The notes under the pieces: generated by a model
What the model saw: the letters and a program-made list of their open reading frames with translations, nothing else
Databases searched by the model: none
What the model was told of the DNA's origin: nothing
Translations under genes and position numbers: made by a program
NCBI GenBank assembly: GCA_945859605.1
Contig: OX243814.1
Location: forward strand, 40,994,156-41,058,155
Source: Lumbricus rubellus
Taxonomy: Eukaryota; Annelida; Clitellata; Crassiclitellata; Lumbricidae
Direction of reading: 5' to 3'
DNA length: 64,000 nt
Shown here: one piece after another, positions 12,344 to 24,440 of the stretch
Position numbering within the stretch: position 1 is the stretch's first letter
Layout of the letters: each line of letters starts with the position of its first letter

Positions 12344-12469
12344 GGGTGGGGGGGGGATTCAGGGAGTATACAAATTTCTCCCCATCACCAGCACCATCTA
12401 TGGTCGTGGTCAACACAGCTAAAATAAGTACACTGACTTTGATTTTGATTTTGCTTGGGTTCAATAAAA

Positions 12470-13206
12470 TTTAAGGTTCATAGTTCATGGTTTATGGTTC
12501 ATGGTTCATGATTTATGGTTTATGGTTCATGGTTCATGATTTATGGTTTCTGGTTTATGGTTCATGATTTATGGTTTATGGCTCATGGTTCATGATTTAT
12601 GGTTTATGGTTTATGGTTTATGGTTTATGGTTTATTGTTCATGGGTCATGGTTTATGGTTTATGGCTTATGGTTTATGGTTCATGATTTATGGTTTATGG
12701 TTCATGATTTATGGTTTATGGTTTATGGTTTAATGTTCATGGTTCATGGTTTATGGTTCATGGTTCATGGTTTATTGTTCATGGGTCATGGTTTATGGTT
12801 TATGGCTTATGGTTTATGGTTCATGATTTATGGTTTATGGTTCATGATTTATGGTTTATGGTTTATGGTTTAATGTTCATGGTTCATGGTTTATGGTTTA
12901 TGGTTCATGGTTTGTGGTTCATGGTTTATGGTTTACGGTTCATGGTTTGTGGTTCATGGTTTATGGTTCATGGTTTATGGTTTATGGTTTATGGTTCATG
13001 GTTTATGGTTTATGGTTTATGATTTGTGGTTTATGGTTTATGGTTCATGATTTGTGGTTTATGGTTTATGGTTTAATGTTCATGGTTCATGGTTTATGGT
13101 TCATGGTTTATGGTTCATGGTTTATGGTTTATGGTTCATGATTTGTGGTTTATGGTTTATGGTTTATGGTTCATGGTTTATGGTTTATGGTTCATGGTTT
13201 ATGGTT
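12470..13206. repeat. Heptamer minisatellite (TTYATGG)n
   Basis: About 105 tandem units of TTTATGG or TTCATGG with occasional variants (TTTGTGG, TTCATGA, TTTAATG). Larger blocks recur, for example a ~140-bp block containing TGGTTTATTGTTCATGGGTC at about 12628 and 12768. The open frames reading MVYGLWF are by-products of the 7-bp period. Confidence 0.97.
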
Positions 13207-13315
13207 ACACTGTCGGTGGGAAGATTAGACGGCGAGGGAGCTAGAGTGTTGGCCAGTAGTCACCGTCATCAATGCCGAGGTTAAGAAAAATGAAGGTGCT
13301 AACACTTCATATATT
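13203..13315. repeat. Interspersed repeat fragment (TACACTGTCNGTGGGAA family), copy 2
   Basis: Starts directly at the end of the heptamer minisatellite with TTACACTGTCGGTGGGAA and aligns with 8756-8872. See that entry for shared phrases. Confidence 0.45.
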
Positions 13316-13825
13316 AAAATTTTCATATCCCTTGCAGCCTCAGGACAATTATATAGGCCTATATAATAATAACTATAAATAAACTGCTCTTGTATATTCT
13401 TCAAAATGAACAGAAATCTTTGACCATCTCATGCAGACATGCACCGCCCAGGCGAGATTCGTTACTCCCATGCACTTCTGAATTGATATTATATATAGAC
13501 CCGCACCTTAGCCACTAGACCATGGCGCATCAAATATACCTTGAAGCATAAAAAAGCAAACAATTGAATCATGCATGCAGAGTAACTCGACATTGTGTAT
13601 AGGCCTATATACATAGACTTCCACTGTGTCACGGTCTACAGAGCATTAAAACGTTTCGTGCACCGCAAGTTCACATTCAGCTGACGATTCAAAAGCCAAG
13701 GACGACCGCAGAATCTATTTCGAACTGCACCGCAACCATATTATTATGTTTACACTCTTTATAGTAGTATACCCAAGGCTCATGACCTTCGCGACAGACT
13801 GTGTGTGTGTCTGAAGTGTGCGTCT
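13316..13825. other. Intergenic, no gene seen
   Basis: No coding or RNA signal recognised; GGCCTATATA phrases occur at 13355 and 13600. Confidence 0.6.
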
Positions 13826-14010
13826 CTACAGGGTGGGCTATAAAAAATACTCCCCCAAGGGTTTTTGCCAATATCTTGGCCAGAAGTTAGAATTTCCGAA
13901 TAAAATTTTACGGACGTATACAGACATTTCATATTTACACAATGATGCCCAGATTTCATAAACAATTTCAAGCAGAATAAAAGTTATATCACTTTTAGTG
14001 AGACGATTCA
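13826..14010. mobile_element. Half or solo unit of the CAGGGTG TA-flanked MITE
   Basis: Begins TACAGGGTGGGCTATAAAAA and carries one copy of the ~190-bp unit (GCCAATATCTTGGCCAGAA, then AAAGTTATATCACTTTTAG) that occurs four times in 5630-6800. No matching right end is present, so it is truncated or the source unit. Confidence 0.65.
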
Positions 14011-14015
14011 AACAC

Positions 14016-14165
14016 CGTTCATAAATGACGTCACGCACCTGGGGAGGGTCACACATCTGTGGCAATGTACATGTGACTTACAAGAAATCATATGAATTTT
14101 GTGTTGACGTGTGGCGATGTGAAGGGGGCAAAAGTCCCAAATTGCGTGACGTCATTTATGGACGG
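14016..14165. mobile_element. 150-bp MITE with CCGTYCATAAATGACGTCAC ends
   Basis: Left end CCGTTCATAAATGACGTCAC, right end GTGACGTCATTTATGGACGG: inverted repeats of about 22 bp with one mismatch. No clear target duplication. It abuts the truncated CAGGGTG unit, so one probably inserted in the other. Superfamily not assigned. Confidence 0.65.
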
Positions 14166-14442
14166 CCCCCGAGGAGAAATATTTCACATCATGACAAAAT
14201 TGAAACTTAAATGGTCGAATTCTTTAAATATTGATTTTATTTCTACTGCTTATTAGTTACAATGAAAGCGTGCATGCAACAAAAAGTAAATCAGGTTTAT
14301 TATAGGTATAAGGCAATTATGAAGCTAAATATAAAATTTAAATTCGAATTAAATGACTTCTAATTAGAATAAAAATTAAGAATTAGAACAAGCAGGAATT
14401 GGCAATTTGGCAGCCATTTATTACAATTAGCCACCAAATTAA

Positions 14443-15426
14443 CCCTCGGGCTACCAGGGGGGGTGGTATCCACCCCCCCCCCCCTAGGTTTTTTCCAAAT
14501 CAAACTTTTTCCGTTAGGAATAAAATTTTGACGTTTTAGGTGGCTGTAGAGGATTCATTTGCACACATTTTGAGCTAAAATGTGTGATGATATACCATAC
14601 CATTCAAAAGTTATACCCGATATACCCGAGGCACCAGGGGGGGTGGATACCACCCCCCCCTTAGATTATCGGCTGTATCTTATCCGTCCTTTGACATGAA
14701 GAGACACCAATTACACCATTCTGTAGAGGGAATGTGGGGCTACATTGTGGTGGTCACGGAGTTGTCTTTGGACAACCGGAAGTGCGCAAAATAAATTAAA
14801 ATATAAATAAAGGTGTTTTATTTTTATAACATTTTCATGTTTTCCCTATTAAAAAATATTCATAATTTATTTTTTAAGAGAAATAAATTATGTCATTCTA
14901 TAGAGGGCATTTAGGGCTATTTTTTTATACCAATTAATTTGACATTTGATGACCGGAAGTGCCCAAATTAAATTTAAATGTGTGAAAATGTTGGGTTTTT
15001 TTACAACGCAAACCGATAAGTCTGCGTAAACGTTTTTCAGCATGTTTTACATGTTTTTTCTCTTTTTATTGTTACTAAAACTAACTTATTACTAGTTTTT
15101 ATAGTTGAATATTGGACTTTATTATATGTAAACTATTTTTAATTAAATAAATTGTTAAAAATACACAGAATCTAATATTTTGCTTATGCGAAAGTATACA
15201 TTTTGTGGAATCGACGGGTGCCTACGGTAAAAAATTCATAACTTCGGGGTGCTTTCATATATTTTAAACCTAAATATACCATTTTGTGCAGAAATAAATG
15301 CTGAATCCATAGGTGTATTACAAGTTATGATATCTCAAACGAAACCCAAAATCCAGGGGGGGGGTGGTAACCACCCCCCCCCCCCTTGGTAGTCAGTGTT
15401 ACAAAAAAAGCTTGGTAGCCTGAGGG
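14443..15426. mobile_element. TTAA-flanked (piggyBac-like) non-autonomous element
   Basis: Ends read CCCTCGGGCTACCA and TGGTAGCCTGAGGG (one mismatch as inverted repeats). TTAA lies at 14439-14442 on the left, and its one-base variant TTAT at 15427-15430 on the right. CCC at the border plus TTAA is the piggyBac signature. The 984-bp body is AT-rich, lacks a transposase frame, and carries three G-run/C-run hairpins (about 14456-14486, 14635-14662, 15354-15387). Confidence 0.8.
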
Positions 15427-17799
15427 TTATTTAATTAGCTTTAATTAGATCTAATTTGTTTAAAATTGGTTACCAATCGTCGCAGCTGCATGCCTAATTT
15501 TCCTAAAAGGAAAATGGACATCTATGCACTGCTATTTCATGGCGTTGTATTATATTATTAGTCTATAGCGTATACCAATGAGTTTGGGGTTGGGGCTGGG
15601 AGAACGATATATCCATGCAAGGATGCTAAAGGGTGTGATTCCGTGTGAACGGGGTTGAACGTGTATTAATTTAGTTCTTACTTCTGAGTGTCTATATAAT
15701 ACATCGTTCAGGTATAATTATTGGGTCCACAGTTTAACGACATCTTATGTCATTCTATAGACTGCAAGCAGTATTGTAGACCTATAGACGTGGCAGAATT
15801 ATTTTTTAACAATTCTCACCGCTCGTATGGAGCCGTCCTAGACGTCAAGTCTCAAGAAGTCTGATGGAGTGGAAAAAGTTGGGTTTAGCCTATATAATAT
15901 TCTTTCGTTTCCGATTAAGTAGGCCTAAGCATGATTATCAGTTAGATTATTAAAATCTTGAATTTGTAATCTTGCAAATTATTATACAGACATCTGCGTA
16001 AACAAATTTATTTATTTCTGTAACTGTAGAAAATACCGTAATTGTAAAAAGGTGATTTTTTGTGTTCTTCTTAGAAAACACAGTTGTTTGTGTTTTTGTC
16101 TCGTTTTTATCTTTTATGTCGCTGTAGCCTATTTGTTTATTTTCTCCCGGAAATTATTTTCCTAAATTATTTTAGTTTCGTCCGATATTCATTAAACTGC
16201 CTCAGTACTTTTAAGGATTCCCTTAATTTAGGTTATTTTGACCGTTTTGCTTAGTGCTTTGGCCTACTAATAAAGATGCGTTATTTGCTTGCTGATTAAA
16301 ATTAAATTACATAGGCCTAAACAAGTTTTTTCATTTAAACTGTTACTGTAGTACAAGATGTGCCTTAGCAAAGTTCCAATTATTTTTCGTTTACCTTTTT
16401 TCTCTCATTTTCTGTGTTTTTTCCAATTTCCAATACAACAACGTTTCATTCGTTTTTTTATTTATGATATTTAAAACTTTCTTTTCTTTCGGATTGTTTT
16501 TCTGTCGTTTAAACATCAATGGGGGACATACCAAAAGCGTCCGCAAAATTCTTTCAGTGTATACCTTAAATTATTAAAGCCATTATAGTTTGATTCTTGT
16601 TCACTGTTGTATCTTTCCAGGACTCCAAGAAAACAAAGAGTTTCCACACGAGTTATTTTGGTCATGCCTGAAATGTTTCTTGAATATCAACAAAATGTGC
16701 GAGAGTCTGGAAATAATATCGTCTCTTGTATTGTTCAATACAATCTGAATTTGCACACTTACTAATTGTGGACAGACATGAATTATTGATTCTTGATTCT
16801 TGTAATTATTGTTAGAGACACTCTTCAATACATCAAAAGTTTTGAAACTTGTGAGAGTGAATCGATGGAATCAGAAGTCTATTTTGTCATGCAGCACGGT
16901 TTTGGTATAATGTTCATGTCAACTATCGAATTTTCAATCCATGACCTCTGTCTCCAACTTACTGACGGTTATCGGAAGGTCATGGATATAATTGCACAGC
17001 ATCGTCCATTTTAAGCACAATATTTACTTCATTTGCACATTGGTCAGATTATATTTAGATCTATTATAATTATAAAGATGCTGAAAACCTATAGCAACAC
17101 AATAATTTCATTGCTACACAGTTGCCCTCATATTAATTTCTCCCTACGAAATGAATTCCTCTGCATAACCACATCATTATTCAATGAGCCTATTCAATTA
17201 TAATCGTATTGTGCCGGGAACATATAATTTTGTAATCTCCAACACACCATGCATTCATGCTTCTCCCAAATTAAAACTATATCTTTGAATTGTACCATGC
17301 AGCACATTAACTTCCCATTTATATCAACACAATAATTTTGGATTGCCGCAATACAATACAATACAATACAATTCAATACAATACACACATACAACAGAGA
17401 TGTCCTGTCCGGTAACAGAATAATTCATCGTGATATAGGAACCAAACATTGCAGGAAAATTTCAGAAACACAATAATCTAGTGTTTTTCACAGTGCAGTT
17501 CAGCATCGCATTTCTATGGAGCGATTCACAATAATCAGTCCATCTAGTCTGCAGCAATACGATTCTCTGAAGTCTGAACAGAGTAACTACACACATGTAT
17601 ACGGCCTTTACCCAAGAAATGCCAACACACAACGTCATGTCAATACACACAGAAAACCAAAACCGAGAAAAATAACTCAACATTTCCCCAGCACAATACG
17701 ATTGTCCCACAACACAATACGACAATAATTTTATTTTTCTAACGAGATAACACCACTTGTATCCAATGATACAAAATCTGATACATAAGTTGGACTTAC
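15427..17799. other. AT-rich intergenic or intronic DNA
   Basis: No exon recognised. T-rich at 16000-16550. A short (ATACA)n tract lies at about 17353-17391. If the candidate first exon at 17800-18110 is real, this would be its first intron on the minus strand. Confidence 0.5.
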
Positions 17800-18110
17800 C
17801 GTTGAGCACGAACGTATTCCTCATGAGTTCCTCGGTCGATCTAAGGTCGTTTGTCTGGCCATCGTCTTACGCAACAGCCCTTCTCGACCGAACCTCCGTC
17901 GGTCGGTCGGTCGGTCACGCAACTCCTACCCGAGCCAGAACCGCCCGATCGCTAAAACCGCAGACAGCCATCCAGACTGCAGCAGACCCGCGTCGATCGG
18001 ACTATCACCGAGACCGGGTCAGTGTCTGAATTTCCATTGACGACCTCCCTACAGCCCTCCCTCTCTACCTACCTCCCTCCCTACACCTACCTCCCTACGC
18101 CTCCCCACAC
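17800..18110 (-). CDS. Candidate first exon of a minus-strand gene (product unknown)
   Basis: On the minus strand an ATG at 17824 opens MRNTFVLN and is followed after 25 nt by a strong splice donor, G|GTAAGT (intron starts 17799). An upstream ATG (17863) gives only a short frame ending at the TGA overlapping the second ATG, so it would be a uORF. The 5' part (17830-18010) is markedly richer in CpG than its AT-rich surroundings, fitting a promoter-proximal 5' UTR. No downstream exon could be identified, so the product cannot be named. The 5' limit is a guess from composition. It could instead be a chance donor-like site. Confidence 0.3.
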
Positions 18111-18239
18111 TCACTGACTAGACATGACGAAGATAGGACGCTGCTGGTGCACGCTGTAATCGCGTCGGTTACTGATACGAAGAAGACGAAGAAGACGAAG
18201 AAGACGATTAAGTCGTCAAGTTGTGCATACATGAAGAAC

Positions 18240-18449
18240 GCACAAAAGACGCTCTTCTCTCTCTCTTCTCTCTCTCACTCTCTCTTCTTCTCTTTCTTCT
18301 CTCTCACTCTCTCTCTTCTTCTCTCTCTCTCTCTCTCTCTCTCGCTCGCCGGCCGGCCAACCGGCAGCCAGTGCAAAACGCCATTTTCTGCTACAGTTAC
18401 ACAAACGCACAGATTAGACCGTACACTCACACGCGTATACGCACACACA

Positions 18450-18485
<36 letters not shown>

Positions 18486-18535
18486 GCAGACGATATATAT
18501 ATATAGGATACATATATATAGGATATATGCATGGG
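18240..18535. repeat. CT-rich tract and (TA)n microsatellite
   Basis: (CT)n/(CTTCT)n at about 18256-18344, then (AT)n at about 18451-18482 and TATATAGGATACA-like units to 18535, immediately outside the left end of the large inverted repeat. Open frames here are low-complexity artefacts. Confidence 0.9.
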
Positions 18536-19170
18536 ATATATTCACTGTTCCAAAAAACCGTAAAAAAGGGGGTGTGATCTCGTCTTAATACGTCTAATTC
18601 CCGCTAAAAAGCGGCCAGTTGCCCCTAAACCCCTTCGCGGCGACGCCCCCGTTCATTTTAAGGTGAAATCGCCCGTTTTTTAGACATTTGCTCACAGGAT
18701 AGATTTGTATGGCGCATCGAACAAAATAGGTCTCAGTTCTCGGCTTTATAATAGCTATGCCTAACTATAAAAGTAAACAAATAAATATATCGAGTGACTA
18801 AGGATTTAGTTTTATTATATAAGATTGTCCACATGCGAAAGTGTAAGTGGAATTTAGTTATTAGAAACTCGTAACATTGCACAGAGCCGCATTGCGCGGT
18901 GTTGACTGCGCATTAATACCCCGATAGTGGAAAAACCCCAAACAAAGGGTTGTCACCACGCATGGGTCTAATAAAAGTTGTAGATTTCCCACACAGAGGA
19001 CTAAAAATGCAAACTCTAGCCTAGGTTAATCAAGCATATGATTAAGTATAAACCTGTTAATTTTTAAAACTATCAATCAGCAACTTAACATTGAACAAAA
19101 CTTAGAGATTAGCATGGTTCCCTTCAAGCAGCTTCAATAGCGGCTTTAATATCAGCTCACAAGCACGTGC

Positions 19171-19235
19171 ACCTTGGCTCATTGGTCGAGATGCCGCCCT
19201 TTGAGTGAGAAGTTGTGGGTTCGAAACCCATGCGA
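19171..19235 (+). promoter_or_regulatory. tRNA-like Pol III promoter module, copy 1
   Basis: Box A-like TTGGCTCATTGGTCGAG and a perfect box B GGTTCGAAACC lie about 30 bp apart, with a CTTTGAG anticodon-loop-like stretch between. The anticodon-stem 3' side does not pair well, so this is a tRNA-derived SINE-like head, not a working tRNA. Confidence 0.6.
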
Positions 19236-19620
19236 TCAATCAAATTTTTTTTCTTAATTTCTTTCCAGATATACTTTTAACTTATGTCACTAAATTTTGT
19301 GTACAAGGCCAACTAGAGTTCTAACATTGCACAGATCTGCATTGCACAGTGTGGACTGCGCATTAATACCCTGACAGTGGAAAAACCCCGAACAAAGGGT
19401 TGTCACCACGCATAGGCCTAATAAAAGTTGTAGATTTCCCACACAGAGGACTAAAAATGCAAACTCTAGCATAGGCTAATCGAGCATATGATCAGCATAA
19501 GCCTATTAATTTTGTAAACTATCGATCAGCAACTTGACATTGAACAAATCTTAGCGATTATTATGGTTCTCTTCAAGCAGCTTCAATAGCGGCTTTAAGT
19601 TCGTTTACAAGCATGTGCAT

Positions 19621-19684
19621 CTTAGCTCATTGGTCGAGATACCGCCCTTTGAGTGAGAAGTTCTGGGTTCGAAACCCATGCGAC
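19621..19684 (+). promoter_or_regulatory. tRNA-like Pol III promoter module, copy 2
   Basis: Box A-like TTAGCTCATTGGTCGAG and box B GGTTCGAAACC. It differs from copy 1 at only a few positions, while the following T-rich tail differs in length. Confidence 0.6.
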
Positions 19685-20082
19685 CAGTCAATTTTTTTTC
19701 TTATTTTTTTCTTAATTTCTTTTCAGATATAGGCCCTACTTTTAACTTATGTCACTGAATTTTGTGTACTAGGCCAACTAGAGTTCTAACATTGCACAGA
19801 TCCGCATTGCACAGTGTGGACTGCGCATTAATACCCCGATAGTGGAAAATTCCGAACAAAGGGTTGTCACCACGCATGGGCCTAATAAAAGTTGTAGATT
19901 TTTCACACAGATGACTAAAAATGCAAAATCTAGCCTAGGCTAATCGAGCACATGATAAGCATATGATAACCATAAACCTATTAAGTTTTTACACTATCAA
20001 TCAGCAACTTAACATTGAACAAAACTTAGCGATTAGTATGCAGCTTCAATAGCGACCTTAATATCATCTTACAAGTGCGTGC

Positions 20083-20146
20083 ACCTTAGCTCATTGGTCG
20101 AGATGCCGCCCTTTGAGTGAGAAGTTGTGGATTCGAAACCCATGCG
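20083..20146 (+). promoter_or_regulatory. tRNA-like Pol III promoter module, copy 3
   Basis: Same layout as copies 1 and 2, with box B changed to GATTCGAAACC (one base off consensus). Confidence 0.55.
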
Positions 20147-21589
20147 ACCAATAAATTTTTTTTCTTAATTTGTTTTTCAGATATACTTTTAACTTATGTC
20201 ACTGAATTCTGTGTACTAGATCAACTAAGAGTTAGATAGGCCTAAGTGTAAAATATAGACCCTACAATTATGGTAAAACAGTGGCGCTAATCGGGATCGA
20301 GACATACCGGTATTTATAACACTAGTCTCCTTTTAAATGACTCGAGCGTTCAGTGAGGGTATTTCTATGATTTTTAATTCATATTTAGGCTACCGTGCAT
20401 GCCATCTAGTTAATATTTTATGATAACGGAGAGGTGGGTAAATTGACATTCAACAAAACTTAAAGTTCATCTCACCAGAATTTGGACTGTCTTCCTTAGC
20501 AGCTGGCCTAATGACCTTTTGTAACGATATCTCTTGGCCGTATTATGTCATCGAATAGGTCATTGTATAGTGTATTAGGATTATTTTACATTTATAAAAG
20601 TTAATATTTGTTACTGGTTTTTCACATTAATTTAGGCCTAACAGATAAAATAAAAGTCTTTCACAGGCAACTGAAAATTTTTATTCTGGTAAATCTACTT
20701 CAGGGCTAGGCCTAAATATGTCAAGCGTTAAAAAATCTTAAGATGAAAATTGGTTATTTTTACCAGTGGTTCGCTAAATCTATATATCATTGCAACATTA
20801 TCAGCCTATTAGGATAAATAAATGACGATAAATAATTTTGCAACAATTCAATTTTTCGGCCTTAACAAATGTCAAGTAAGAAAATAATTGCGCTACAAAA
20901 TATGGATCACATTGAGCGGTGGCGCAGAAGCCTTGACCTTGATGGGACGAAGATGCCGGAAATTCCTTTCCACGTGTGATGGCGGATAATAATGGACGAT
21001 GAGAAGTTTTGAGAGACTGCTGATAGATCAACTTTATCAAAGTATGTGATCTTTTTCGTAAATTCACAGGATACATTTGCCTAATTTGGTGGATATGCTA
21101 ATTAATATCGGCGCGGAAATTGTCTTTTATATGAGCTTACAAGCTTACAAGCGCGAGTGCGTCATTGTAATGGTGTCCGAATACAGGCAATTTTATTTGG
21201 TTTTCGAGTAAATATCAAACATCCATATAATTTATTGTGCTTTTGATGTATTCTCGGTGAAATTCTCGTTTGCATTTCCAGGGAATTATGAACATTTTCA
21301 ACGGAAATTGTTTTGTGGTTTGACTTTGTCCACGTGGCAATGGAAAAATCAGTCGGTGCTCTGTCCTGTAAAATTCTTTCGTCAACAGAGATAGTATTTT
21401 GTTTGTAGGTCTCGATGAAGTTGTTCAAATCTGAAACTTTGGAATGGTGACAGCACATGCCCAAAAGTCCAGCACACAAACTGTTACGTTATGGGCATGC
21501 GTCGCAAGTATTTCATATTTCTTGATAATCATTATATTGGTAATAACATCCTTATTGCTTTTTCATGCATTTTATTAATCGCCCATTTA

Positions 21590-21632
21590 CTGGTGGTGGT
21601 GGTGGTGGTGGGTGGGTGGGTGGGTGGGTGGT
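21590..21632. repeat. (GGT)n/(GGGT)n microsatellite
   Basis: TGGTGG repeats run into TGGG repeats. Present in the left arm and not obvious in the right arm, so acquired after duplication. Confidence 0.9.
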
Positions 21633-22599
21633 ACTAATTCTTTTTATTTTGCCCCCATTTTTTTATGATACACATAATTATCATTAGTTGGTCTTGATAT
21701 TTGTATATTAAAATTCTTACTATACGCTGTATGTCGTAACTAATATTTAGTTTCCCATGTTTGGTGGAGCTTTCATTTTTTACATGATATTTTCAAGAAA
21801 GTTTACTACATAAGGTTATTCAATCATGCCCTGTCCAATGCCAATTTTTCGATCGTGTACTTGAACTGTGTGAATTGCTATATACAGGGCAAGAGATATA
21901 AAGAAATCAGTAAATTGATGAGGGTGTGGTAATGTAAGTTATTGCTGTTGTTGTCATTATTATTATCATTGTTGTTATTATTATTTTTATTATTAATATT
22001 ATTACTAAACTTTAGTTAAGTTTCACTATGCGATTATCAGGTGTCAATCAATGGCACCTTACTAACTTGAGCGTTGGATTATCAAGATGGTGCCAATCAT
22101 CGTTAAAGTTAGCCCTCTGCTTCCTAATTTGGGCTAAGTTCTCTGAATTGATGTAGTGCTTGTAAATTTCATGATTTCCTGCACTTGGCACTTAAGTGGT
22201 GCACAACAGATCTGTGTATTACAATTGCGATTAAGGTTACTCTGCTTCTTAAGTTCTTATCAAAGTCATAGCTGATGTTTCTGTTTCACATGCTTTTGCC
22301 TGCCAAATTTTGCCTTCCCGGGACAAGGTGATGTTCCTCAAGACTATTTTATTTACTGTGGTCATGGTATAGAAATTAAAAATTATTCCTTCTAGCTATA
22401 ATTAAATATTGAACACTGCCGAAGGTAGACTTTCAGGTAATTAATGGAACCCTGGAGAAGTAAATGACAGACTGCTAGGTTTGTGGCTACCTGCAAGGGG
22501 TCGCCAACTGTATAGCAACTTTATTCTGTCTGTTCCTTAATAATTTTCCAGTTTTTGACCTGGAGCAATACAGGGCATTTGGGTATTTTGTCATCTGTT

Positions 22600-24440
22600 T
22601 GTTTGGCTCTGTATGCATAGCTGAGCCTGTCACCGACGTAGTGGCAGTTCTTGAAATCTGAGCAATGTTTGCTACTTATCACTGTTCAGTTCTTAATAAT
22701 TTTGTTATCTATGCCACATTTTTGTGAACCTCCTTAAAATGCTTTCCATCTAGTGTTCTTAACCATATATGTTTAATGAAATTTTTTGCATTTCACTAAC
22801 TCAGAGAGTATGCTTAGTGTCTGTTACAACAGTACTTGTAAATCTATTATTAAATGTGCAATGACCAAACTTATTTTTGCTCTGTGTGCACTGTGCAGCT
22901 CTAAGTGCATAAACATGGTTATAGAGATTTCATTCTATTGTATCTGACCATTTGTAAAGAGCCTTTCTGAAGAGCTCCCGGTGTGTGCACCCCACCTAAG
23001 AGAAAAGGCAGGTTCGAGAGAAGGAGGTTTTGAGATGAGAGAAAGATGACGAAAGACTACCAGAGAGGAAGACACCAAACTAATGGGGAAGTCATTATTG
23101 ATACTCATTATTGCCAAGTTGTTGCAAGAGCTCTTTGATTCGACTGACTGAAAATAAATTTGCTTGTAGAAGTCGAGGAGTTGTTCGATCTCTGGCACTC
23201 GACAATGCTTGTACAAGTTGATGTCCAAAACCTACAGTCGGTTACATCTTGGAAAGCATCGTTAGTATCTCATTTTTAGACAAACATTGTTAGCACAGCC
23301 ATTATTATTATGACACATTTATGAAGCGCCATGGTCATATGTCAGTTGATGACACTGAGTGAGATTCTGTGAAAAAGGTAACCTATCTCGTGTTTGTCCT
23401 GTGTTGCTTCGGTCATCTTTCGTCCCAGGTCTAAGACAAACTCCAGTTATTATTATTTTTGATGTTGCTAAAATTTCTTACACATCACTCGAACAGGGCT
23501 GACTTAATGAAGTCCTCCTCTGCATCTATTGTTGTTGTTTGTGGAGGTCGTGGTTATGTTGGTGATTGTGTTGATGGTCGTGGTGGTGCTGTTTTTGTTT
23601 TTGCTGTTTTTGGCATTATTATCTGGTAGCGGTGGTGGAAATCATAGATATTGCTACAGAACCTTCTTCTTTCACTTAGATTGTTTTGCTAGGATGCATA
23701 TATCAACAGTGGATCTAGACATTTGTTTCCAACTTTTACCGTCTTTTTGCTTGACTCAGTATGTAACCCGAGCCTGAAACCAGTCTTGTAGATCTTGTTG
23801 TTTGAGCAATGTTTTTTTAGTTGTCAGTTCTCGCTTCTTAACGATTCATAATATATGCGGCACTTTTTGAAACCTACCGGTATTTGAAATGTCCATTAGT
23901 GTCGCTATTCATACATGCATATTGACATGTAGGTGTATTTGGCTAGCACAGAGAGCACACTATGTATATTTGTTAAGTGTCTATCACTGCAGTACTTTAC
24001 AAATCTATAATTTAATCATATGCAATGAACTTTTTTGATATTTGTGCATTGCTGAGTAAAGTGCATGAAACATGGTTATAGAGATTGCATTGTATCTGAC
24101 TATTTATAAAGCACTTCTCCCAGCAAGAGCCTTTTAGAAGCGCTCCCAGTGCGTGCAACTGTAAGCTCTAGAAAAGACAGGTTTGTAACGAGAACAAAAT
24201 GATGAGAAATCACCAGAGTCACGAATGATATTCATTATTGCCATGGCTTTGCAGATGTTTTGTGATTTGACTGACTGAAAATAATTTTGTTTGTAGAAGT
24301 CGAGGAGTTGTACAAATTCTGGCAATTGAGAATACTGTACGAGTTGATGGCCATAACTTTGTTTACACCTTGGAAAGCATAGTTAGTACATCATTTTTAA
24401 CCAAACATTATTAGTATAGCATTCATTATTATTATTATGC
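22600..24440 (-). repeat. Two tandem ~1.15-kb copies of one segment in the left arm
   Basis: 22600-23300 and 23765-24440 align through TTTGAGCAATGTTT, GTTATAGAGATT..ATTGTATCTGAC, GCGCTCCCRGTG and GTTGTTCGATCTCTGGCA-like stretches. On the minus strand both encode a peptide with LLDFYKQ.YFQSV (23156-23180 and 24270-24300). The right arm has one copy near 31600-31700, with the same DNA on the plus strand. Whether the peptide was ever coding is unclear: the frames are short (97 and 63 codons) and lack a recognised domain. Confidence 0.6.

Larger units (their letters stand above)
18865..20224 (+). repeat. Three tandem ~430-475-bp modules inside the left arm
   Basis: Units start at TAACATTGCACAGAKCYGCA (about 18870, 19322, 19796), run through CAAAGGGTTGTCACCACGCA and a tRNA-like block, and close with ACTTATGTCACTRAATT. 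The third unit has lost some bases before its tRNA-like block. The right arm holds one full unit and one recombinant unit. Confidence 0.88.

Noticed and set aside
12571..13141. MVYGLWF repeat frames
   Set aside because: By-product of the TTYATGG heptamer array; overlapping frames and no independent support.
19171..19235. True tRNA gene
   Set aside because: Box A and B are good, but the anticodon and acceptor stems do not pair and the sequence is repeated in tandem modules.
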